A stretch of DNA of 64,000 bases from Symsagittifera roscoffensis (Eukaryota > Xenacoelomorpha > Acoela > Convolutidae), in assembly GCF_963678635.1 (NCBI RefSeq), contig NC_087066.1, forward strand, positions 8,709,954 to 8,773,953. The letters run 5' to 3'. The notes under the pieces are model-generated. The model did no database searches and was not told the origin of the DNA. It was given only the letters and a program-made list of their open reading frames with translations. The stretch's first letter is position 1, and the number at the start of each line of letters is the position of its first letter. The translations under genes and the position numbers were made by a program. Of this stretch, positions 47,641 through 57,153 are shown piece by piece.

Positions 47641-48231
47641 TTTGACATGGCTTGTTTTTAGCACAAATTTGCGAGACTTAAAAATTCAGGATCCAAAATT
47701 AGCTTCCTGAGTTGCGGTTTATTTAAGGTTTCTTTAAAAATTGATAAAAATTCTAATTACCAAACATTCATTTTGTCAAAAAAAAAACGAGATTGTAATG
47801 ATGATTTTTCAGGCCAGAAACTTTCATTGGATATGACGTTGTTGCCGCATTTAAGATATGCTTAACTGTTATAGTCCTCATAACCATGCAAACGTTTCAA
47901 ATGAAATCGTTTAGTCGGCAACACCTCTTGAATCAATTTTTTAACTACCCGATTGTGATTCCAACTCATTTGTAGCTTTTCTTTTTTTGTTACAAAGAGA
48001 TCAATACTTTACTCAGAAATTTCTCCAACGATGTTTTTTAGTTTGACGTATGTTAAGTACAAGTTTTATTCTTCAATTTGTTTTTGAGAAAGTCAGTCTC
48101 ACGTTTTCGAGCAAACCAACATGTTTCTTCAAATCAAATTAACTTTTGTCAAAGTTTCCCTCATCTGAAAATTGACTGCAGTGCAACATGGTAATGTTTG
48201 CATGAATTTGATAATCTGAGCAAGCACCAAT

Positions 48232-48660
48232 CTAATTGCCGAAAGTTGGTGAGGAGCAAGACTGTAAAAAAAGTCTTTTAGGAGCTCCACTTTTGATTAC
48301 TCGATGATTCGGTATAGCTGCATCTATCTTAAAGCCTTGCATTCTTTTACTGGGCTGCACTGAGATCAGATGTTTTGACGATCTTTCAATACCTACATGT
48401 TCCGCAAGTAATACTATCAAAAACTCATGATCAATGGTAACAACTGCTGCTGTAAGGCAACCACTGCAGCTTTTTTCCTCTGTCCATTTCGAGTAAAAAT
48501 CAATTGTGAAGTAAAAATCAAATTTTTATAGGCTGATTGTTTGAGATCGTATAAATTATTCGACCTGACATGGCCCGACAAAATTCGACCAGACAGTATT
48601 CGACCTGACAAAATTGATAGAAAACGCTAATTACTTTACATTCGTTTAGTAAATAAAATG
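48232..48660 (-). pseudogene. CR1/L2-like RT fragment, array unit 6, most diverged
   Basis: 'DHEFLIVLLAEHVGIERSSK' (across two frames) then 'RMQGFKIDAAIPNHRVIKSG', ending APKRLF. This reaches the start of RT motif B (usually SGVPQGS). Near 48570-48620 a short 'ttcgacc(t/a)gaca' word repeats three times. Confidence 0.8.
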
Positions 48661-48661
48661 A

Positions 48662-50451
48662 TTTGAATTTCATTCCAGCTTCAATGATTTTTCAGATCAG
48701 AGGTTTTCAAGGTTGTGACGTTCTTGCCGCGTTTGAGATTTGCTCAACTGCTACGGTCCTCGTATTCATGTTAAAGTTTTAAATGACATCATTTTGTCGA
48801 CAATATTTCTTGATTCAAATTTAAAACCACCCCCCGATTGTGATTCAAACTCATTTGTTAGGTTTTCTTTTCTTGTTACAAAGAATTCATAATGTTACTC
48901 AGAAAGCTTTTCAACAATTTTTTTTTAATTTGCGGTATGCATTTTTTTTTATCTTAGCAGATCTTCAGAAAAATTGCAAGCTGATTTTTTTTGCTGTACA
49001 GAACTTCAATTTTTTGGCACTGCTAATCATCGCACAATATAATCGGACGGTCCCTACACTAAAACGGGCTTCAACTTTCAGTTACTGTCATACTTGTAGG
49101 TTTGAATACAACAAGACCAGACCTATCAAGTCGAAGCTCTCAATTTTCAAACTGCATTGTAAGCTTTTTAGATTCGTGTTTGCTTTGAACAAAAAATTTT
49201 TTTTGAACGTTTTTTAAAGTCATCACCCCACACGCTGTTTTTAGTACACAATGAGGCTCTTTTTCCTTTGCTCCCCCTCCTGCAAAATTTATTGAACAAA
49301 ATTATACTGTTTACATTGTCCGATTGTCATGAAAATTGACATGCCGACTAATTAAGCCATGATAGACATTTTTGATCATCATAATCAACCTTATAAAACC
49401 ACTTGTTAGAACATAAAATTGATGTTTGTGTGAGGTGAAGGGAAAAGAAAAAAGAGCCCACAAGGATACGTTTTTCATAAAGCACATAAATAAATACATA
49501 AACAAATAGTCATGACTTACTCGTTAACTGCACGCAAATTATCTCGTGCAATAATTGTCCCACCCGCATTGTTAAAACAACGTTTTCAATTGCTAATTTG
49601 CTTACCACAAACAAAATGTAACTTAAACAGCAAATGAACGATTTTTTTTAACAATCAAATTGATTGTATTCGATTCTTTCTTTAATAATTGAATTGATCG
49701 ACTCGATATTACCTAAATCCCATTTTACACAGCAAATAAGTGATTTTATTAAAAAATCCTGTTTGCTTTTGATGTACCGTTATACTTTTTTTGATACTCA
49801 TCTTTAAAGAATATTGAAATAAACAAACTGTTCCTTTAATTTGACAAACTTTGATGAGAATGTAAAAAATTGGGGAAAACCGATACTGGGATATAGGAAC
49901 AAGTTTATTAGCTCAGTGTTTCTTCCTATTATAATCGTCTCCAGAAATTTATGAAAAAAATGTTGATTTTATATCCGGGTAATTTCGCCAATCATTTCAA
50001 AAACTGAATTAAAAATATTCGTGTAACAATTGTCGAATTTTGAGTTCTAGTGTCAAATGAAAACCTATAAAAAAAATTTAGAGTTGATCACTATTTCTTT
50101 TTTTTACTTAATTTGATTTTATAAAACTTGAAGAATTATCAGATGAGAATAATTTTTTTGAGTCATAGATTCACCTTCACCCCGATTGTTTTATTCTCTT
50201 TTTTATGAAAATGAAACAAAATAAAATATTATCACTTGTTTAACCGGCACCGTTGAATCAGGCAATTTAAAAACGCAAACACAGTTTGTAACAGCTACAA
50301 TCCATATAGAAGTTTGATTAACTTTGAAAAAAACAACCGGTTCACAGTGAATTTCGTGTCGTTTTACTGTTAAATAATGAACACCTTTATTGCAAGATAG
50401 TTAAAACTGTCAAGCAAGTGATCGTCAAGCATTTTTTTCTGTGCACTATTT
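48662..50451. other. No gene; possible DHE trace
   Basis: 'catcaccccacacgctgttt...tagtacac' at about 49220-49250 faintly resembles the DHE landmark 'catccccccacacgccatat...agtac'. Nothing else recognised. Confidence 0.45.
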
Positions 50452-50575
50452 ATTCGATTCGTTCTTTAATTGCTTTATAGTATTGCTGGTCGGTGCAAAT
50501 GGCTTATGACCAAAACCTTCATATATAACTTTATGTTTTCGATTGACGGTAGTTTTTTTATTGAATGCAACTCCC
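50452..50575 (+). repeat. Dispersed repeat pair, copy 1
   Basis: 'tattcgattcgttctttaat' through 'ttatgttttcgattgacggt' matches 55086-55205 with about 85 percent identity by eye. Confidence 0.8.
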
Positions 50576-50656
50576 TTATTGAATCATACTTTTTCATCTA
50601 ATAACTGATGACTTTCGTTTTTTCGGGAATGGTTTGCCACGTGAAATTCTTGGTAA

Positions 50657-51150
50657 TTGCGTTCGAGATTCGGTCTCTTGCGCACTTTCAGCAATTACGA
50701 CCCCAATTTCCTTGTTCCATCTCATATTCCAATTTTCTCATTTGTTGGTAGTTCTCAGGGTAATATCACTGTCAAATACATTCCTCATAACAACGGAGAC
50801 GTAACCACTTATCCAAAATTCAGCAATCTACTGAAACTTTTTTTTCAAGATTTTGGTGTCAAGAAAAAATTTCAGATAGTTCGGACTGATAATTCTGGAA
50901 ATATTCAATCAGCTCATCAACGGGTAAAAAAGGCAAGCTGAATAGTCTACAAGCTATCAAGTGCAGGCTCGGATCATTTTTATATTTTCTCGAAAATCCG
51001 AGTTCCTGAAATTTCCGGAAAATACACTGGGTATAGTGAAACCAACATACGAGATGGCTCGTGATGTAAGACCTTTTTCGGATTGCCGGTTTGATCCCAG
51101 TTTCAAGATCAAGCAAAAAAATTTCGGGCATTATTGGCCAATTGCATAAA
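50657..51150 (+). pseudogene. Coding-like stretch in two frames, unknown
   Basis: Frame 1 (50657-50941) has protein-like composition: 'FLVPSHIPIFSFVGSSQGNI', 'FQDFGVKKKFQIVRTDNSGN', with a donor-like 'caacgg|gtaaaa' near 50922. Frame 2 (50961-51149) has 'FLKFPENTLGIVKPTYEMAR' and 'PFSDCRFDPSFKIK'. They may be two exons or one broken frame. No family recognised and no good acceptor seen upstream. Confidence 0.3.
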
Positions 51151-51551
51151 AATGGCTTTTTTGGGTCAAAATCTTGAAAAATCTTTGGTATTTTCCTTCA
51201 CTTTTTGAATGGAAAATTCCCAAACGACCGGTACTTTCCATTTTTCACTCGATCCGAAAACTGCATAAACTGTTAAGAACGTCGGCGGGCTGTTTCGAGC
51301 GTTCTATCCCCAAAAAAAATTTGACGCAAAAAAAAATTTTAACGCATTTTCTAAAGAGCGTGAAATTACTGACGCTAATTATCAAACAAAATCACTCCAA
51401 AATGTCTTCAACTGCAAATTAAACAATTATTTTGAGCCACAACGTCGAAATTGCAAATTTTCTTGCTCAAATTCTTTAACTGTCACTTAAAATTGTTAGC
51501 GTGCGCCGTTTAATTTTTGATTGCCGCACTTAATATGTTGAAATTTGTTCA

Positions 51552-51660
51552 TATTTTCGGCACTGTTGAACAAAGTTTTAATTTTCGGCACTGTTGAACT
51601 ATTTTTTTTTATTTAGGCACTGTTGTACTTCGGCACTGTTGTACTGCCCCCTTTATAATT
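51552..51660. repeat. Solo end of the element found at 52639-53476
   Basis: Repeated 'ttttcggcactgttgaac' (51555, 51584) then 'cttcggcactgttgtactgc' (about 51632) resemble the internal side of the terminal repeat of the 838-bp element ('ttttcggcactctcttactt', 'cggcactgtcttaccc'). Confidence 0.65.
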
Positions 51661-52428
51661 CGACTTGTGAGAAAAATATTTTGAGATGAAACTGAATTTT
51701 GATTGGGTAATTTTGTCCAATCAGAATAAAGCCAAATAGTTCCAGACCAAGATGCTGAAATATTGATTTTGATAAGTAAAAAGATCCAGTTTTGTTACAA
51801 GACTTGCATTCGCCTCCAAAATTATTTTTTTGTACTTCTGAGATACGAATGGTGCAGAAATATTGTTAAATTTTAAAGATTTTGTCATTAAAATAGTTTG
51901 TTAAATAATATACATTAAACATTGACCGAGCAAAGATTTTATCACTAAAATAGTTGGAAGTTCAAGTTAAAACTTGAATGGTTCTAGTTAAATAAGACGA
52001 CAGGACATTAGGACGTCCTGGTGTTGATACGGCAACTGAGCGTAAATTATTTAGTAAACTTCACAAACTTAAGCAGTTTCTATTTCTCAGAAATAGAACT
52101 AAAGAAATGTCTACAGTCGTCTTTAAATCTAAGAAAAACGTTGTCGTAAAAACAGCTGCCGTATTTTTGCCAGATACCAATTTGAATGTCATTAATAATA
52201 ATTGTTTTTCTTTGTATTCTTTCTCTTTCTGTTCGGCTGATTGGAACAACGATGTAGAGTGGAGTATAAATAAAACATGTCATCAATCCAAACAGAAAAC
52301 AATAACTGAAACTGAAACTGAAACAAAACCAGTATAAATACGAGCTTTTTGATAAAACGAAGTATTACAAATTTATTTTTGAAGTAGAAGAAATTTGAGA
52401 CTTGATCGAAACTTAAGAATTGATCAAC

Positions 52429-52535
52429 ATGCCTGGCAAAACACCAATGACAACAGATGCGGCCGCCAGAATTCAGAGTCACGAGGCAAGGCAGAGCGGA
52501 ACCGGTCATGTGCAATCGGGAGGATTCGCATCCAG
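52429..52535 (+). CDS. SMP-like (LEA seed-maturation family) protein, exon 1
   Basis: ATG at 52429 opens MPGKTPMTTDAAARIQSHEA, followed by a Gln/Gly/Ser-rich stretch ending SGGFAS plus AG of an Arg codon at the donor (tccag|gttttt). The SMP (seed maturation protein, LEA subgroup) signature is T..DAARIQS.EA and (G/S)FA.RAQ.AA, and both halves are present once exon 2 is joined. These are small hydrophilic proteins; their role in animals is unclear. The GC-rich exon stands out from the AT-rich surroundings. In-frame codons upstream of the ATG exist but carry no further Met. Confidence 0.85.
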
Positions 52536-52638
52536 GTTTTTGTCAATTTCGATAATGTCGTTCTTTTTTCCAAAAAAAATCACTTTCTCTTACAAAAAAA
52601 ATCATGACCCTGATTAGTTTTTGTAGTTACCTAGTCAG

Positions 52639-53476
52639 GGTTACATATCAGAATTTAGACAACCGCGTATTCAGACGGGGGCGTTAGACAGTGCCGAAGT
52701 TAGAGAGTGCCGAAAAAGGCGGGAAATATTGGAACGCAATTTAAGAGGCTAGCTTTTGGCGGGAAAATTAATAATGACACTTGAAACTTGTTCAGACTCA
52801 ATTTTGGCGCCAAAATCGATGAGCAAACAAAACTTTCTTTTCTTTTCTCAATTAGTTCACGACAAATAAACTTGTTCAGACTCAATTTTGGCGCCAAAAT
52901 CGATGAGCAAACAAAACTTTCTTTTCTTTTTTGAGCAAACAAAACTCAATTTTCATTTTCGGCACTCTTTAACAAATTTTCATTTTCGGCACTCTTTAAC
53001 AAATCGCTTGGGTGATAGAATGCTACTAAGTTCTTTAATTCCTGAAACACAGACCCTTAGACACAACTAGCACTCGTATCGGATTCAAGTGAGCGGAGCG
53101 AAGCGGAGCGAACGTATGGTCCTTGCCAAATATTAGCGGGCCATGCCTCGCTGAAAACACTAATTACACCCACCTCGGCACTCAATTTTCATTTTCGGCA
53201 CTCTTTAACAAATTTTCATTTTCGCCACTCTTTAACAAATTTTTGTTTTCGGCACTCTCTTACTTCGGCACTGTCTTACCCAACCATTCAGACTGGTCAG
53301 TATTTAGACAAATACTGTTTCAACCAATCAGAATCGAGACAAAGAAGAAATTAATAAATAATTATGATTTATTTTGGATTATTTACGTCTTTTCTCGATT
53401 CTGATTGGTTGAAACAGTATTTGTCTAAATACTGACCAGTATGAATACGCGGCTGTCTAAATACTGGCTGCACTCC
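52639..53476. mobile_element. TIR transposon (MULE-like), 838 bp, in SMP-like gene intron
   Basis: Flanked on both sides by the 9-bp direct repeat CCTAGTCAG (52630-52638, 53477-53485). The ends are inverted: GG......CAG.ATTTAGACA.CCGCGTATTCA on the left, and the same read inward from the right. A 9-bp target duplication with long TIRs suits Mutator-like elements; hAT or Merlin are less likely. Inside the right end is a perfect 48-bp foldback (53292-53339 / 53393-53440). The left side carries 'agtgccgaagttagagagtg', mirrored near 53250-53270. No transposase is encoded. Confidence 0.88.
52718..52900. promoter_or_regulatory. Cluster of four E2F-like sites inside the transposon
   Basis: GGCGGGAAA (52718-52726), TTTTGGCGGGAAAA (52754-52767) and the perfect 16-bp palindrome ATTTTGGCGCCAAAAT twice (52801-52816, 52885-52900), the latter as part of an 84-bp tandem duplication. 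All fit the E2F/DP consensus TTTSSCGC. Binding is inferred from sequence only. Confidence 0.6.
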
Positions 53477-53648
53477 CCTAGTCAGTTTCTGGTTATAATA
53501 AAATAGGTTATTTTAAAAACGATATCTATTGTTACAGAATTATTTTTGAAAATTCACAAATACAAATTGGAATCGTTTGGGAGAACACACCATTAAGCCA
53601 GCACCGCCCGTTCTCAGGTGTCATTTTTTAGGCCGTTTTCATGTTTAG

Positions 53649-53715
53649 GGCGCAAGGAGCTGCTGCGGGTAATGTGAATCAAGGAAGAACTCAGCACCAA
53701 GGAGGCAAAAAGTGA
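53649..53715 (+). CDS. SMP-like protein, exon 2 (C-terminus)
   Basis: Acceptor ttcatgtttag; the first G completes the Arg codon split by the intron (AG|G), giving RAQGAAAGNVNQGRTQHQGG then KK and TGA (53713-53715). The joined protein is 57 residues. The match of phase, the restored FASRAQ.AA signature across the junction and the immediate stop make this a confident join. The intron is 1,113 bp, of which 838 bp are a transposon, so the original intron was about 266 bp. Confidence 0.87.
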
Positions 53716-53975
53716 GCGATGACAGGTGAAGAAGAAAGTGACAGGTGAACGGTTGGATCAAATCAAATTCCCTTCAGCAGTCTTGAAACTGACAACATGA
53801 AAAAATCAAAAAAGATGAGCGAATTTGATCTGAAAGATTTATGATAATATCCCGGGTTATGTAAAGTTAAGTCCATATAAAGTTATGTAAAGTTTGTTCA
53901 GTTTTAACCAGTATGTAGTTTGTAGTAGAATGTTGTATGGAATCGTGATATTTTAGACAATACATTTATGGTTGA
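53716..53975. other. 3' flank of the SMP-like gene
   Basis: No canonical AATAAA was seen close after the stop; variant signals such as 'gataat' (about 53843) may serve. Confidence 0.4.
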
Positions 53976-54548
53976 TTGAATTGTTACTTAGTCTTAGGGT
54001 TATGGCACAATAGGCAGCGTAACTTCAAAAAGACCGGTGGTACGGCACAAGAAAAGACTGGCGGCGCTACTAAAGAAAAAACTGGCGGAAAAAAGCGACT
54101 TAAGAAAAGACTGAAGGTTTTTTTAGTAGCGACGGTCCCAAATTGGCAATTTTCAATCGTGCTGGTCGCACCATTTTCTGATGTCGCATCTATCGCTATG
54201 ATTATCAATTTGCGCCTGTCGCTGTGTTTTCTTCTCAGTTGCGCTAATTTTGAATCGCAAAGTTTCTGTCGCGCTGCTGTTTTTGTAAGACGCGGACTTC
54301 GACCCGGGGACCACTCTCGGGAAAAAACAATGTTTTTTTTCCAACCAAATTTGATTTCGTCTAAGGAGTTTTACGGGGTGTCAAGTGAGGTTTCCAATAA
54401 AAACGTGTCTTTCACAACATGGATTTGGAAAAAAAATTATCAACAAAATTTTTGCAAAGTCAAGAAAACTGGACTAAATCGTTTGCTGTTTAGACTGAAA
54501 CTTAGCACAAAGCGAGGATACAAAAAAAAGTCTGATTTTTTACCATAA
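53976..54548 (+). CDS. Longest ORF in the window, 190 codons, doubtful
   Basis: Open from a TTG at 53976 to the stop at 54546-54548. Near the start the frame has three KTGG-type repeats (KKTGGTAQEKTGGATKEKTG) followed by a Lys/Arg-rich run, then a hydrophobic middle (residues ~50-85) and a basic tail. Part of the DNA (54125-54300) is the GTCGC-rich patch type also seen at 26150-26600, which argues for repeat-derived sequence. No exon signals and no family match. The KTGG repeats look a little like LEA group 3 repeats, which is only suggestive beside an SMP-like gene. Confidence 0.2.
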   Translation: MNCYLVLGLWHNRQRNFKKTGGTAQEKTGGATKEKTGGKKRLKKRLKVFLVATVPNWQFSIVLVAPFSDVASIAMIINLRLSLCFLLSCANFESQSFCRAAVFVRRGLRPGDHSREKTMFFFQPNLISSKEFYGVSSEVSNKNVSFTTWIWKKNYQQNFCKVKKTGLNRLLFRLKLSTKRGYKKKSDFLP

Positions 54549-54629
54549 TTAGTGGTTTGTTGTTATGCTTCACATACTAAACATAATCCTAACGCTTACC
54601 AAACTTCAATCTAGGCAATTAATTCAAAA

Positions 54630-54900
54630 ATTTACTTGTGGCTTTTATTCTGTTTTGTTATCATCTAATGTTATACTGAACTTTGTATTTTGGTTTCTGC
54701 CTTGATACTTTTTGAATTTTTTTTTAACCATTTTGCAAGTTTTGGCAAATTGTTCGGTTAGGTCATTATTTATAGGTTTTATATTGGTTAAGTGTATGTC
54801 AAGCATTTTGCTTTTGGTATTTTTTTTTAATTTCAAAAATATTTTTATAGGGATTATTAATTTTCATTTAAATTATTTTCATGAAACTTTTTCTGATATA
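54630..54900 (-). repeat. Repeat pair with conserved minus-strand frame, copy 1
   Basis: Shares with 55300-55690 a minus-strand frame ending KKYQGRNQNTKFSITLDDNK (then TE, stop) and, further upstream, 'LDIHLTNIKPINNDLTEQFA'. The second copy has 'LDLHLTNTKARNNDLNEQLV' at the equivalent place. Protein-level similarity is kept despite DNA divergence, so the ancestor may have been coding. Family unknown. Confidence 0.6.
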
Positions 54901-55069
54901 ATAACTGCTGAATCTTGCATGAAGATGACACGCTTACTTTCACGGTATCTTTCAATGCTGACACGGTAACTTTCAACAAAGAATTAATGAAAAGGGCGGT
55001 ATGTTGAGTTCCAGTTTGAGATCAGGTGAAGAATCGAGTTTTTTCACTCAGGGCAATTCTTGCTTGCCC

Positions 55070-55205
55070 AACTCAGTTGTTTTTCAAATGATTTTATTCG
55101 ATTCGTTCTTTTATTGCTTTATAGTTTTGCTGGGTGGTGTAAATGGCTCATGATTACAGCCTTTATGTGTAGTTTTATGTTTTCGATTGACGGCGGTTTT
55201 TTCAA
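55070..55205 (+). repeat. Dispersed repeat pair, copy 2
   Basis: Counterpart of 50452-50575 ('attcgattcgttcttttatt' to 'tgttttcgattgacggcggt'). Confidence 0.8.
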
Positions 55206-55299
55206 TGATTGTAATTTTCGATTCCGCAGGCCAATTATCCTAATTTATTTTTAAATTGCCCCTAAAATGTAAGAAATAATCTAGAATTAGCCCTAAAAA

Positions 55300-55690
55300 A
55301 TTTGCTTGTGGCTTTTATTCTGTTTTGTTATCATCTAATGTTATACTGAACTTTGTGTTTTGATTTCTGCCTTGATACTTTTTGAAAAAAATTTTGTCGA
55401 CAATTTTTTGTTTGAGTAGAGTTTTAAAATTGTTATATGAACTGAAAAGACAATTTTGAAAGAGTTTTTGCAAAAAGTGTAGAGCTTTTTTAATGTTATT
55501 ATCAGCACAAAAAAGTAGTGGGTCTATTGTATATTGTACCATCCTGCAAGTTTTGACTAATTGTTCGTTTAAGTCATTATTTCTAGCTTTTGTATTGGTT
55601 AAGTGTAAGTCAAGAAATTTGCTTTTGGTATTTCTTTTAATTCAAAAGTATTTTTACAAGGGTTAATAATTTTCATTTAAATTATTTTCA
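55300..55690 (-). repeat. Repeat pair with conserved minus-strand frame, copy 2
   Basis: Longer counterpart of 54630-54900. Between the two conserved peptide blocks it has about 60 extra codons ('MVQYTIDPLLFCADNNIKKA' and 'LHFLQKLFQNCLFSSYNNFK') that are deleted from copy 1. Open from the conserved block at about 55618 to the stop at 55315. Family unknown. Confidence 0.6.
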
Positions 55691-55903
55691 GATTGTTTTT
55701 TGATAATTTTCCATAAGTTGCCATTCAAATTAGATAGAAGCAATTTTTGATCTTAATTGTCATTGTTGTATAGGTTAAGCTGTTGTTAGTTATATTTGCA
55801 GTTGGGCTTACAACTTGATTCCAATTTAAAACTGATTTTTTGAAGTTCTGATTGCTCGAGATTGACCACTCGGGATAATGAAAACACGGTTATGGTGCAA
55901 AAT

Positions 55904-55953
55904 TTTTGTGTATGCATAACCGTGTTTGCATACACGGTTATGCATACACAAAA
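55904..55953. repeat. Perfect 22-bp hairpin with 6-base loop
   Basis: 55904-55925 is the exact reverse complement of 55932-55953; the loop is ttgcat. The arm core is CATAACCGTGT / ACACGGTTATG. A third copy of ACACGGTTATG lies just upstream at 55884, so two alternative stems are possible. Likely a foldback scar or a small structured RNA; not assigned. Confidence 0.9.
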
Positions 55954-56632
55954 CCTATCCCAAGAGAAACATTTTATTGTAACAATTAATTGAAAGGCTT
56001 GCTTTGTTACGAAACTGACTTCGTTAGGTTGTTTGATACTGTTTTTGAAAGTCATGTATGCAAACAGACATCAAAAGAGAATTAATTTTCCCGTCTACAT
56101 GCATCTGATGCCGTAAGTCGGACAATACTGAGATCGAATAGAAAAAAATTGTTCGCTTTTTCGGCTCATAATTAGGAAACATTTATTTTCAAACCACCCA
56201 ACGCAGTGAGTTTCCTAAAAACGGAGGCCTTTTAATTAGTTTCCACAAAAAATTTTTATCTTGGTATAATTTCATCAGGTTCATATGATAACAAAACTTG
56301 AATTATTTTGATTGCCTCACAAAATTTTAAAATTTGTCATAAAAAAGAATCAAAAAACGTTGTTCAGTTTTTCAGAACGATTCCACACGTGCATTTAAAA
56401 GTATGATCAGTTTAGTTATATTAACTAAACCCTAATTGTTCCAACTCAAAAAGAAAGCAAGTAATATATATGCATAAGGTAGTTTTTCTGTTATTCAGAC
56501 CAGGAGCAGACTCAATTTTGTACCAAACTTTTATTATCAAACTGTCCTTTAGGCTTTTTACCACTAAACTGCCTGTGTGGATATTATAATTTTATATTAT
56601 ATTGAAATCGAAATCAAAAGAAACAAGACTGC
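55954..56632. other. No gene seen
   Basis: AT-rich spacer before a DHE copy. Confidence 0.5.
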
Positions 56633-57153
56633 TCGTATCAGGGCGAAGCCCTGAAAGTTCCGACTGCCTTTTAACGTTTATGGAGCATAAATAACATAAA
56701 CATCATAAAAAAATTAAATGAAATAAAATGAAATGAAAATTTTTTTTTTCTAAAATTTGAAAATTTTTCTATGAAAATCATCCCCCCAAACGCCATATAA
56801 AGTGGAAAACAATTAATTTCGCTCCTTGTAATAAATCAATTAAGGCAAATTAGCTTCTTTCAACCAATTTGCGACGATTTCTAAAACCGATTAAATCTCC
56901 GCTTACGCGTTAATAGCGCGAATTATATCGCGCGTTAATTGCCCCATATTGGTCAAAATGGCCAAAATGGCAATCTTTAAACCCTCATAATTTTACAGAA
57001 AATGATCACAGGTGAAATATCGTTTCAATTTCAGGCTCATGGTATAAAGAAATTCCGTCAAAAATGGCTAGTTAAAAAGTCGAAATTTGCCTGAAGAAAA
57101 AACACCCACCCGAGCACAAATATTCCGTTACTTTCGTATCGAAAGTCGGAACA
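56633..57153 (+). mobile_element. DHE element, full length (521 bp)
   Basis: Left end 'acaagactgctcgtatcagg' with perfect hairpin cagggc-gaa-gccctg, then GTTCCGACTGCC. The internal palindrome 'gcgcgaattatatcgcgc' is near 56917. The right end has 'gagcacaaatattccgttac', the hairpin ctttcg-tat-cgaaag and GTCGGAACA at the terminus. No open frame of note and no target duplication. Confidence 0.92.

Noticed and set aside
54255-54330. tRNA-like B box on the minus strand (gggtcgaagtccg)
   Set aside because: No A box at the right distance, so it is not called as a tRNA or SINE head.
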